From Trema orientale (lineage: Eukaryota > Streptophyta > Magnoliopsida > Rosales > Cannabaceae), in the NCBI GenBank assembly GCA_002914845.1, contig JXTC01000068.1:274298-338297 (forward strand): 64,000 nucleotides of DNA. The letters are read 5' to 3'. The position numbers were made by a program, and so were the translations under genes. Each line of letters starts with the position of its first letter. Within the stretch, counting starts at the first letter, position 1. Under the pieces are notes generated by a model. The model saw only the letters and a list, made by a program, of their open reading frames with translations, ran no database searches and was not told where the DNA came from. Shown here piece after piece: positions 36,101 through 49,503 of the stretch.

Positions 36101-37830
36101 TGCAACCATATCACTTCAGTAGTTAAATCAGCAAGTGCACGATACTCTGACTCCGTGCTAGACCTTGCAACTACTTTTTGCTTTCTAGAAGCCCAATTAA
36201 TCAGATTGCCTCCTAAAAATACACAAAAATCAGTGGTGGAGCGTCTATCATCCAAGTTTCTAGCCCAATCAGCATCGGAGAATCCTTCTAGAGTGAGCCT
36301 TGTAGCTGGCTTGAAAGTAAGACTATAGTCAGTAGTACCTCGTAGATATCTCAGAAGTCGTTTACAGGCACTCCAATGATTGACTACAGGTGCTTGTAAA
36401 AATTGACTCAATTTATTCACTGAAAAGTCTATGTCTTCAATATATTTAATCCGTAATTAAATCTAAATTGGTAAAGAAAATGTTAGTTAATCATTCAGGT
36501 TACTTTGTTGACTTGGTGTTTGATATACACATTATGTGATTCTCCTGTCTTTGTACTTGGTGAATCAAAAATCTAAGCAGAGATGAATGGTAAATCAACT
36601 GTAAATGAGTTGGCTTTGTGCGTAACTAGATTCCAGACACCATGATCGAACGATTGTGCAAATTGAGAAACTTCCTTCCTATTCTTGACATGTAGTGGTC
36701 ACTCTTTTTTTCGATCTATAGCTGTTGTCTAAGCATACTGATCTTGGTATTTACTCATATAACCTTTGTTCTATTTTGACATATTCAATCTCTCTGCCTT
36801 GAAACAGTACATCATGTAAGTTCAGTCACTGTATATATAGTTTCCAAGACTAATTGTTTTGATGTAGGCAAAGAACTTATTAACCATCCACCCAGATGAT
36901 GAGGTTCCAGTAAAAAGAGTCGCTATCCGCAAGATTCCAAGGTAATTCTACCTTGACCAAGAGTATCTATACATTTCTTATATGACACGGCAAAATAGAT
37001 ATATATATATATATGTGAATAATTGAACTTGCAGAGTTCCAGAAACAATGCCGTTATATGACATACTAAATGAGTTCCAGAAAGGTCATAGCCATATGGC
37101 TGTTGTCGTAAGACAGCAAAACGACATGGAGAAGCCAGTTGCCACAAAACCAGATGAGGGTAAGCTCTGAGTCTAATGCTATAGACATATTTTCTTAGTT
37201 ACGCTTTTACCCTTTTTGTTCAAACACCTCTGCCGTGATTTTGATGAAAATGTTCCTTAAAAAGCCAACTCGGTGAGAGATGTGCGTTTGGCCATTCATG
37301 GTGGCGAAGGACATGCTCATGAAAGTACATTGAAGAGTACTGATAGATCACTCAAGAAGTTGAAGAGCTTATCTAAAGAGACAAAACTGAGTAAAGGGTT
37401 TTCCAAGAGCAAGAAATGGTCAAAGGACTTCCAGTCTGACTTCTTGCATATTGATGAAGAGCCACTTCCAAATTTTAATGAAGAAGGGGAGGTCACTGGA
37501 ATTATAACCTTGGAAGATGTTATCGAGGAGTTGTTACAGGTAATATATTCACCGACTTTCTTAAATTTGTCGTTCTTTTGTGGACAACGAACGACTCACA
37601 TGTCAATCAGTTATTATTGTTGACAGTTGTAACAATGTCAAATTAGTTGGCATCTATGAGAATTTGACATGATTTTCCCTTTTTCTTGATCCTAATCGGA
37701 TGAATAGCGTTATTCTTCTTTTATTAGTCGGGAAATTTATGACTATTAATTTCGCTTTCTTTTTTTTTTTTTTTCCATGCAGGAAGAGATTTACGATGAG
37801 ACTGATAATCGCAGTGAGACTCAACATTGA
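33170..37830 (+). CDS. CNNM-type DUF21 and CBS domain membrane protein
   Basis: Eleven exons (33170-33347, 34243-34319, 34419-34502, 34738-34851, 34964-35050, 35171-35310, 35387-35474, 36868-36941, 37035-37159, 37265-37539, 37783-37830) join to 429 residues. Plant DUF21-CBS proteins are membrane proteins of the CNNM/CorC family, linked to divalent cation (magnesium) transport; the exact substrate is not established for most members. The DUF21 membrane region spans about residues 10-180 with [20 protein letters not shown] and the conserved VAPFVRVLV. The CBS pair follows, with [31 protein letters not shown], and [11 protein letters not shown] split from [20 protein letters not shown] by a long Lys/Ser-rich loop. 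The model matches the length of Arabidopsis At4g33700-like proteins. Intron 1 holds a SINE-like repeat and intron 7 a truncated copia element. All introns are GT-AG. Confidence 0.93.
33860..34040 (+). mobile_element. tRNA-derived SINE-like repeat in CNNM intron 1
   Basis: A GGTGGTAGCCTAATGGTATT box resembles the tRNA A box, and TTCGAACCC 70 bases later resembles the B box. The spacing and order fit a pol III internal promoter. There is no clear A-rich tail. Possible target duplication strings (AAATACTAA) lie near 33838 and 34053 but do not abut the body, so the limits are uncertain. Confidence 0.5.
35562..36435 (-). mobile_element. Truncated Ty1/copia element in CNNM intron 7
   Basis: An antisense reading frame (36420 down to 35722, open further upstream to about 36435) encodes the end of a copia polyprotein: [11 protein letters not shown], the RNase H domain with catalytic Asp in FSDADWA, Glu in STESEYRA and Asp in [10 protein letters not shown], then [15 protein letters not shown] and ADIFTKA. 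It is followed by AAGGGGG (likely polypurine tract) and LTR-like sequence at about 35562-35706 with TG...CA ends. Integrase and most of the reverse transcriptase are missing and no second LTR is present. The frame is uninterrupted, so the insertion is probably fairly young. It is not a host gene. Confidence 0.85.
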
Positions 37831-37970
37831 TAAATTTAAGCTGATGATTGCGACAATTGATTACGTACTATAGAACTTAAAATGTGTATTGGATTTTTGA
37901 GCAGTCTTGTCAGTCATTAATGTCATATTTTTTTATCTCATTTCTTAAATACTTAAAAATACTGTAACCT

Positions 37971-38127
37971 GCCAACTGGGGTTAGTTCAGTTGGTCTAAG
38001 GTTTGAGGGTTGTGTGTGTGTTTGGGGGGGTCAGGGGTTCAAACCTTGGTAGTGTGTGTGTGTGCCATTTTTCTTTAATTTGTAGTAAGTGGTGGTCATT
38101 AGTTAAGCCCCACTTTATATAAAAAAA
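37971..38127 (+). mobile_element. tRNA-derived SINE just 3' of the CNNM stop, copy 1
   Basis: The A box GTTAGTTCAGTTGGTCTAAG lies at about 37981 and the B box GGGTTCAAACC at about 38036. The body ends in an A-rich tail at 38121-38132. A 16-base direct repeat, AAAAATACTGTAACCT, flanks it at 37955-37970 and 38128-38143, a clear target-site duplication from LINE-driven insertion. It starts 141 bases after the CNNM stop codon and so probably lies in that gene's 3' UTR. Confidence 0.88.
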
Positions 38128-38281
38128 AAAAATACTGTAACCTCAATGTTGTGGAGGTGAATCTTTAGTTTTCGTTTGTAGCCAGCGGATTTTGCGGCAA
38201 TGAAAAACTCGGGGTCCCGTTGTGAAATTGGACTGATGGATTCTATTTTAGCACGTTAAACACAACCCTTTGTGCCAAGTT

Positions 38282-38457
38282 TTTTTTTTTTTTGAAAAAA
38301 AGTGGGACTTAACTAATGACCACTACTTACTATAAATTTAAAGGAAAATAACACACGCACACACTACTAAGGCTTGAACTTCTGACCCCCATAAACTCAC
38401 ACACACATCGCTTAAACTTTGGACCAACTGAGCTAGCGCCAGTTGGTAACTTTTTAT
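38282..38457 (-). mobile_element. tRNA-derived SINE, copy 2, inverted
   Basis: On the minus strand it reads CCAACTGGCGCTAGCTCAGT (A box TAGCTCAGTTGG), then AGTTCAAGCC (B box), then TAGTAAGTAGTGGTCATTAG and an A-rich tail. It matches copy 1 along its length in the opposite direction, 155 bases away. A short CCAAGTT direct repeat flanks it (38275-38281 and 38459-38465). Confidence 0.82.
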
Positions 38458-38949
38458 CCCAAGTTGAGAACGAAGAGAACATTATAAAGAAAATGACAAC
38501 ATTCGCCGTGAAACGGCGTAAGACTGCAATAACATAAAGACAATTTTTATTTGTTTATTTAATGTAAATATTAACATATTGTTTTGAACCCAATATCATT
38601 TATACACACAAACAAATATCCAAAACGACGTCAAATTTTAAAAAAAAAAATGTATTTTTTATTTTTAATCATGAACAATAATCCAAATTTCATTTTGATT
38701 TCTGTTTTTTAAAATGCCTCAAACTTGGTTTTTGAACTATATTATTTTTGTCTTGATTTGATCATTGAATCTTTAAATGTCATATTTCGCTACTATGAAT
38801 TATGTTTTCTGCATCATGTTTTATCTTTGTTTTATAATAGGATTGTTCAAATCGAGACGACCAACTGGGAAACATAATGTGAAGTTTGAAGAGGAAAGAT
38901 TTAATTTAGGGAATTGAGATATTTTGAAAGTTGTTGACGAAAGTTTTGT

Positions 38950-39640
38950 CAACAATGAATTCAAGAAATTGCGAGATATGACTTGTGTGTCAAAAAGATT
39001 GATAAAGCAAAGCAAGTAAAGGGACACGAATTTTATAGTGGTTCAGCCCCTAAAAAGATGAGCCTACGTCCACTGTTCTTCACTATTTTTTGGAGAATTA
39101 CAAGAGTTTCTCTAGGTCTCAAGGTGAGAGCGAATAGAGAATTACAGAGCATAACGAAGTGTTTGTGAAGAAATTGTGTGGTCCCTTACAATGAAATTGA
39201 GCCCCCTTTATATAAGTGAGGGTGGCTCAATATTTTTTAATTATACAAATAGGTAATTGCATAATTAGAAATATAATTTCAGGTAACAACATACAATCGA
39301 ATAACATCTCAAATTAAATAAATAGATTACTTGAACTCTATAAAGCTTGTTTCCTTTTCTTTATTAATTACCTGTTTGAAGACGCTTGATCTAGTTTCTT
39401 TTTTATGCTGGTTGCACTTGTCTCATTCGGAGAAGGTCGTACTTCAATCAAGAAAATACATATACGACCTGGCGCAACCCGATTGTTGACCTTCCTTTCC
39501 TGGCATTGACTGATGCGGATTTAAGATCGCATAATAAAAGTCATAAACGAAATTGGGATTTGAGTTATTTTCAAGAATTAAATGTAAGATTAACCTTAGA
39601 AAGATGAAATTAAAATCTAAAACAACGTGAGATCCTACGA
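38950..39640. mobile_element. Degraded LTR-like fragment
   Basis: ACACGAATTTTATAGTGGTT, then CAGCCCC, then CCTACGTCCACTG at 39030-39080 matches a phrase that recurs in LTRs of plant retrotransposons. CTTTATATAAG at about 39205 could be its TATA box. The ends and any coding part were not found. Confidence 0.4.
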
Positions 39641-40240
39641 ACACAATAAGAGAACAACAAAAGTAAGAGTAAGAATGACAATGTGACTACATGAGCGACA
39701 CAAAGATAAAAACGAGAAAATAAATAAATTATAGAGGATCTTAGTAAGAATAAATATATATAAATGGACTATTTTTTTTTATATATATTTGTCGACAACA
39801 TTACCTAAAGAGGAAGGGATTCTTCTCCTCAAAAAGGGGGGGAAGGAAAGGATTCTTCAAATGAGAAATCTTTACAAACAACATGTGTCTTATAAAAGAC
39901 AACTATTTAGAAAATGACATTAATTCAAGTAAACGAAAATCAATATAAAGAGGCCACCATGGCACAACAATGTGTCCTACTAAATTTTGACTTTATTGCA
40001 CTATTGGCTTTTTCATTACAAAATTGTCAAATTAAAAGGATATAATGATCAAAATCAGGGCTAAAGTGGCGCAAGAACTATAACTCAATACTTGTTAATG
40101 AAATCAACATTTGTTTTTATATTTTTTTTACACATTAAAATAGAGTACTCTAATATAACTAATTTCACCATGATATTGCATCATCATAAATATGAATAAA
40201 CAGGATAATATATATTAGTATTCGATATATATATATATAT
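39641..40240. other. Intergenic, nothing recognised
   Basis: AT-rich DNA with short homopolymers. No gene, RNA or repeat end was seen. Confidence 0.5.
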
Positions 40241-41045
40241 GGGTCATGTTTCAATGGAGATTTTTGTTTTTGCTCCATTGATGGGTACTTTCATTTAGAC
40301 CATTAGATTTTAATCTAATAGTTATAATGATATTAGTAATTTTATCAAAAAACAAAAATCTGATTAAATATTTGTGACTTAAAAAATTAATAACCTATAT
40401 GTGACCTATGAGTTGGAATTTTTTTTTTCCAATCCCTTTTTCATTGTTTTTTCTTTTTTTTCATTCTATTGTTTATTTTTATTAAAAAATAAATAGAAAA
40501 ACAAGTAACAATATATATATATCTAGATATTTTTTTTTCTAAAGAACTAATTGTATATATATTAAATTTTTCATTAAAAAATGAGTCCTTTTTTATAATT
40601 TCAAAACTAACATTATATATCCCCTAAAAAAAAACTAATGTTATGTATATATTCTAAAAAAAAAAACAACTAACCGTTAATATAAAACTATTAAATACTA
40701 ATTTTTTATCAAAATTTTTTCTTAAAAAAATATTCTTTCTTTTTATAATTTCAATTCTCTTTCATTAAAAAAAAAAACTAACGTTACATCTCATAAAAAA
40801 AGAACTAATATTATTTATATTCTCAAAAATTAGTAGCATAATATGTTCAGATTAAATGAAATTTAAAAAATTAAACTTATAAATTAAAATAAAAAAAAAA
40901 GAAATAAACAAAAAAGAAAAATAATTGAATAAAACATTAATTGATCAGAAATAGATGAAATTACTTGCTATTGTAGGTCATATTCAACTTGATAATCTTA
41001 TCCATCCATGGAGTAAAAACAAAAATCTCCATTGAAACATCGCCC
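40241..41045. mobile_element. MITE with ~45-bp terminal inverted repeats
   Basis: The left end reads GGGTCATGTTTCAATGGAGA, then TTTTTGTTTTTGCTCCAT. The right end, reverse-complemented, reads GGGCGATGTTTCAATGGAGA, then TTTTTGTTTTTACTCCAT. Both ends abut TATATA runs, which suggests insertion into a TA-rich target. The interior is AT-rich with repeated CTAACGTTA-like strings and no coding capacity. Confidence 0.8.
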
Positions 41046-41126
41046 ATATATATACAAATATAGATTGGGAAAAAAAAAAACTTATAACGTGTAGCGTTTT
41101 TGCAAAAGAATCCATACATTTTCAAT

Positions 41127-41309
41127 GAGTAATGATAGGGACACTAAAATCTTGCACCAAATACTCACACCAAATGATGTGGCATGCATTTTAATCACTT
41201 TTTATTTTAGAGTGGAACCACACCATTGAAAATTATAAGACTGAAAGTGATGTCACATCACTGGTGTAATTTTTTTGTGTATAATTTTGGTGTCCCTATC
41301 ATTACTCCC
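41127..41309. mobile_element. Short MITE with 7-bp target duplication
   Basis: The terminal inverted repeats start GAGTAATGATAGGGACACTA (left) and GGAGTAATGATAGGGACACC (right, reverse-complemented). TTTCAAT flanks both sides (41120-41126 and 41310-41316). It is about 183 bp with no coding capacity. The element at 51117-51296 has similar ends. Confidence 0.82.
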
Positions 41310-41488
41310 TTTCAATATATTAAATAGAATATTCAATTTGTATTTTTTTTTTTCAAATCGCACTGGATCTATGTATATGGTCAAAGTTGAAGTTTATATT
41401 TTGTGGAAAAATGCATTTTATCCTTTAAATCAAATAGCATAAATAAAAAAAAATTATTAAAACTAAAAATGGTTTAAATATTGAAAAG

Positions 41489-41850
41489 AGTAAATTACAA
41501 AAAAATACCATGAAGTCTGAGTGTTGTGTAATTTAAACCCTGAAGTTTAGACTTTGCAAAATAATATCCTAAGATTAAGAATTTCAAAAAATTAATACTC
41601 TAACTTTTTGACCAATTTTAGTAAGAAAAAAATAATAATTTCTTTTATTAAAACTGGATTAGTCATTATTATTTTCCTTAATTTTGAGGATATTATTGTT
41701 TTTTACTGATTAAAGTTATTCAAAAAGTCAACTCAGGTTATTAATTTTTCAAAATTCTTAATTTTAGGGTATTATTTTGCAGAGTCTAAACTTCAGGCTT
41801 TAAATTGTAGAATGTCTAAGCGTTAAGATATTTTTTTGCAGTTTATCCTA
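41489..41850. mobile_element. Foldback element, ~360 bp
   Basis: The arms are inverted copies over nearly the whole length. The left arm has AAACCCTGAAGTTTAGACTT, then TGCAAAATAATATCCTAAGA. The right arm, reverse-complemented, has AAAGCCTGAAGTTTAGACTC, then TGCAAAATAATACCCTAAAA. It starts near GAGTAAATTACAAAAAAATA and ends near GCAGTTTATCC. Confidence 0.75.
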
Positions 41851-41860
41851 TTAAAAACAA

Positions 41861-42032
41861 GGGGATGGCTACGGTAGGGGCGTCCCTACGTAGGGTCATG
41901 CCTTAATTATCGTTGGATGGGAATCTGTGGGGAATAACGGGAATCTGTGGAGAATCTATTTATATACAAATTCCCATCCAACGGTGAATAGACAGGGCCC
42001 TACGTAGGGGCGCCCCTACTGTAGACGCGCCC
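41861..42032. mobile_element. Mutator-type MITE, 172 bp, with 9-bp target duplication
   Basis: The left arm, GGGGATGGCTACGGTAGGGG, pairs with the right arm read on the minus strand (GGGCGCGTCTACAGTAGGGG). Both continue into CCCCTACGTAGGG-like sequence and meet at a GGATGGGAAT / ATTCCCATCC hairpin. The nine bases TAAAAACAA flank it at 41852-41860 and 42033-42041. A 9-bp duplication is typical of Mutator-like elements. It is GC-rich against its surroundings. Confidence 0.85.
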
Positions 42033-42489
42033 TAAAAACAATTAAGATGAAAAAAAAAAAAAAGGTTACGCCCTTCGGCTACGTGGACACTACTCCACCC
42101 TTGTCAATATCCTGTTGGCTCTATTTCTCCATCGATTTGAGAAGGTGACTTTGGAATTGGTTCCTTTTTTCTTTTCTTTTTTTTACAGGTTTTGTCTTTC
42201 TTTCTCTTTTCATTTTAAGTTTTTCAATAATTTTAAACTCTTTCTAGTTTTAATAATTCTCTTTTCTGATTTACGTTACTCGATTTGGGCAACAAAATGT
42301 CTTTTCTATAAACTCAAACTTCATTTCGACCAGAACTCGTGCGATGTTATAGAAAAACACAAATTTAAGATTTTATTTGATATAAATGAAAAAAAAAAAG
42401 AGGTTTTTCTATTCTTTTTGTTAAAATACTATATGTGTTTTTTTAATACAATCCCTAAATCTAATTTAACAAAACTAAGTGCCTATTAC

Positions 42490-43780
42490 TATTAAAAAAA
42501 AAAGAGAAAAAGACACCTAGTACTACCTTTTGATAAATAATACCAAAAATACTATGTCCAAATTTTTACTTATTTTTGTACTACCTTTTTTTAGAAAAAT
42601 AACAAATTCTTACTAAGAAAGACTAAATAATGTCTTAGAATTTTCATTTTTCCTTGTTTCTCTTTGCTACTAGTTTACTTATTGCTGATCACTCTTAAAA
42701 CTAATTACCAATTTATTATTAGAAATCATAAACTAATTGATTTTTGGAAACTAGAAACCAAATTGGTTACTAAAAACTAACAACTACATTAGTTTTCACC
42801 ATAAATATCATAACTATTTAGTTAATAAAAACTGAAAACTATATTAGTTTCTATCATAAACAGCAGAACTATTTGGTTAATTCAATTATTGATTACTAGA
42901 AACCAATTTGGTTATTGGAAACTAGTTGCCAGAATCCAAAAACCAATATATATTTCTGTTGTTTTTACTTCAAAAATATAATTACTTAATTTGAGAACTT
43001 GATCATATTTTTCAGCATCCTTGTTCAATGCCTCACCCAATTTTTGCTACAAGGCATTCTTCAAAGAGAAAATCACAATAGCTTTCAGGAAACTTTCATT
43101 GTTTCCTGTGATTTGAAAAAGAAACCGCAATGGTTTCTAGGAAATTTTTGTAGTTTCCTGTGATTTACTTAGCTACAGGGCAATCTGCTAAAAGGAAACT
43201 ACGATGGTTTCCTGTGATTTATTTAGCTACAGGACATTTTGCAAAAAAGAAACCACAATGGTTTCTCGGAAATGTTCATGGTTTTATGTGATTTACTTAC
43301 GTACAGGATATTCGGAAATCACGATGGTTTCCTGTGATTTATTTAGCTACAAGACATTCTGCAAAAAAGAAACCACAATGATTTCTAGGAAATGTTCATG
43401 GTTTCATGTGATTTACTTACGTACAGGTATTTGGCTAAAGGAAACCAAAATGGTTTCCAGGAAACTTCTGTGCTTTCCTGTGATTTACTTACGTACAGGG
43501 CTTTCGGCTAAAGGAAACCAAACTGGTTTCTAAGAAACTTTTGCGGTTTCCTGTAATTTACATACTTACAGAACATTCTGCTAACAGGAAACTAAATTGG
43601 TTTCCAGGAAACTTTTTTGGTTTCCTGTTAAAAAAAAAAAAAAAGATGACTTATTTACTAAAATGTCATCGCGTTTTCTAACTTTCAAAGTATTTAGAAA
43701 AATGCCATTAAAAGGTCGTACAGATTTTTATTATTTTTGAAAGGTCGTAAATTTGGTATTATTTTTTGAAAAATAGGTAT
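42490..43780. repeat. Degenerate palindromic minisatellite region
   Basis: 42660-42960 contains many GGTTACTAGAAACCAATTTG-like strings. 43040-43630 carries tandem units built around GGAAACCAAAATGGTTTCC palindromes joined by TTTCCTGTGATTTACTTACG and TACAGG. A 120-base higher-order repeat is clear between 43221 and 43341. The region is flanked by AAAAATACTATGTCC-type and AAATGCCATTAAAAGG-type modules like those near 8.5 and 18.3 kb. Apparent reading frames here come from the repetition. Confidence 0.65.
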
Positions 43781-44886
43781 AAGTGTCCAAAACCCAAAAA
43801 AAAATTCAATGACAAAAGAAAAATATTTGAAAAAAAAAAACAACAAACAAAACAAAACAGTACAAAAAATATAAAACAACAAAGAACGTACAATGACAAG
43901 AATTCAAAAATTGAAAATGGCAGTATCGTTTCCAAAACAAAAACAACAGGAAACCAAATCTCTACCCCAAAAAAAAAAAAAAAGAAAATCAAATTGAAAA
44001 ATTGGCTGGCCGGGCATGTAAATAATCAAGACATCAGAGGTGCCTATAGCATGAATACAAACATTACTACAAAATCTAGAAGGCCCTCTTCGAACAATAA
44101 ATTTTAATGCCTAAAAAAAATGAAAAATGAAAAGGAAATTTCAGTGATTCCATATCTAGGCAATAGAATGTTCTGGAATGGCATATCACTATTGGTTTGG
44201 TACCAAAGGAGAGGAGAGGAATGGACCAGTTATCAGTGTAGTAGATTGGATCCTTTTTTCCCATGTCCCACTGGCCAATCTCCTAGATTTGAGAATTCAT
44301 CCAAGCAAAGGTGACATTATACGCATGCGCGAAATTAAATTGCAAAAAATAAAAATTACTTTGTAAACTTCAATTATCTTTATAACCTAGCAGCTCCATT
44401 GTTTCAAACTTATTTTCTAAGAGAAATGCTAAGGGAAATTTATTTTTTGAGAGAAATGTGCTAATAAATTGCGACAGCGGATATGCAGACTGCCCGTGAA
44501 TTCGCAACCATACTAGGATAGTCGCAATTGTTCAATCTCTACCGTTCATAATTGCCGGGAGAATGGGGATTCAAATAGAAGAATTCCACATTATGAACAC
44601 TATAAAATCTATTATCTTCAGACAAATGTTGTCTGATATTATTGTTCAGAGGTAATTAACAAAATATAGCAATAAGAAGTAGAAAGTTTAATAAATAGGG
44701 ATTAAAGATCTAGCATATATTGATGGTTTAATTTTTAATGGCCAAGTCTGTGTTCAGTTAATTTCACAATTTACAGTGTCTACAACAAATGGGTTTGTCC
44801 ATACAATGAATGGAAGTTTCCTGCTTCATGAAAGTTTGTACCAGACAATGGAAGAAATACACATGGAACCAGGGACCTTCTCAGGT
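43781..44886. other. Intergenic and likely 3' flank of the squalene monooxygenase gene
   Basis: 43780-44000 is very A-rich. 44000-44886 is ordinary mixed sequence that should include the 3' UTR of the gene transcribed from the right. No other gene was recognised. Confidence 0.5.
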
Positions 44887-48120
<3,234 letters not shown>

Positions 48121-48559
48121 CTTCAACCGAAACAAAAACTGAGACCCAAATGAAGAAGAAGAAGACGACGACAATGTGGAGGCGGAGGTGGAGGGGTCTT
48201 CTTCAAAAGGCGTCGTCTTCTCTGGGTTGAAGATGGCGAAGCTTCTGGAGGTCGTAGAAGAAGATTTGACTTTTAGAGAGAGACGAGGACGAGGACGAGG
48301 AAGAGGAGGTCGAAATGGGTGTGGCTGTGAATGAGTTTGAGCTTGAGCGTGAGCGAGAGCATGGGCTATTGATAAATTATTATGTTGTACAATAAGCATT
48401 ATTATTATTATTATTGTTATTTGTTAATATTAGTTACCAGTGCGTTACCTGAATCCACTCCACTGCTAATGGTGGATTTCTTTGTTCTCTCTGGCTTCAT
48501 CGTCGTCGTCCCTACTTACGGTCCCCCAGAGTTTCAATGTTGTTATTATTATTTTTTGG
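48121..48559 (-). promoter_or_regulatory. 5' region of the squalene monooxygenase gene
   Basis: The frame stays open upstream of the chosen start to an ATG at 48399, over Pro/Arg/Ser-rich low-complexity codons. This is more likely 5' UTR than protein. The foldback element begins at about 48560 and so would lie within the promoter. Confidence 0.45.
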
Positions 48560-49503
48560 GGGTTAATATCACGCAAGCTCCCAACCTTTTCCTCGTGAAT
48601 CGATCAAGTCTCTTTTTTTTTTCCGAACCCTTTAATTTTCGAGTTCTCAACCTTACAATTTTTTATAACTTAACTCCTTTTTACCATTTTTCTATCAATT
48701 TTGCCATTAAATGTACATGTGTCCCTCTTGGGAGCATTTTTTATAAGGGCTTTTTTGAAAATCTCAATTGCTAAAAGAAGTTCCTAATTTGTTTTTTCTT
48801 TTTTCTTTCTTTTTCTTTTCACTATAACTGCGATTATTACTTAATCTAAAAAGAAATCATATCTTTTGTTTTTAAAAATTCAAATTTGAAAGGAAACATA
48901 GATTAAAAAAAAAAAAAGGTAAACAGTAAAATAATTAAAATTATTTTTAAAAAAAAAAAGAAAAAAAAACAACTATATCTCAAATTATTATTTTTCGCTT
49001 TCTTTTTTTTAATAAAAATCATTATAAATAGCATAAAATGAAAATATATCTCATAAAAAAATTATTTTTGAGATATAATTATTTTTTTCCTTTTAAAAAA
49101 AATATTTTTAATTATTTACTATTTACTTTTTCTATCTATGTTTCCTTTCAAATTTGAACTTCTAAAAATAGAAAATATAATTTCTTTTTAGATAAATGAA
49201 TAATCACACCTATAGTGAACTAGGGGCCTCTTTTAGCAATTGAGATTCCCAAAAAGCCCTTAGAATAAAAAATAAACTAGGGGCCTCTTTTAGCAATTGA
49301 GATTCCCAAAAAGCCCTTAGAAAATACTCAGATGTAGGGCACATGTACATTTATGATTTAACGGTAAAGTTAATAGAAAACGGTATAAATGACTTAAGTG
49401 ATACAAAATCGTAAAGTTAAGGACTCGAAAACTACGAAAAAAAATAAAAGGGACTTAATCAATACACGGAGGAAAAGTTGGGGACCCTGGCTAATATTAA
49501 CCC
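48560..49503. mobile_element. Large foldback element upstream of the squalene monooxygenase gene
   Basis: Two arms of about 460 bp meet near 49030. The left arm begins GGGTTAATATCACGCAAGCT. The right arm, read on the minus strand, begins GGGTTAATATTAGCCAGGGT. Matching blocks continue in order: CCCAACCTTTTCCTC, TTTTCGAGTTCTCAACC, TGTACATGTG, AAGGGCTTTTTTGAAAATCT, CAATTGCTAAAAGA, CAAATTTGAAAGGAAACATA. The right arm carries a 56-base internal tandem duplication at about 49218-49320. No coding capacity is seen. A transcript across it would form a very long hairpin. Confidence 0.85.

Noticed and set aside
37980-38046. tRNA gene
   Set aside because: A and B boxes are present but the acceptor and anticodon arms do not fold; explained by a SINE.
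42115-42495. 126-residue plus-strand frame rich in Phe, Lys and Leu
   Set aside because: Composition is that of translated T/A-rich noncoding DNA; no motif.
43204-43533. 109-residue frame with internal repeats (VIYLRTG)
   Set aside because: The protein repeats are only the DNA minisatellite read in one frame.
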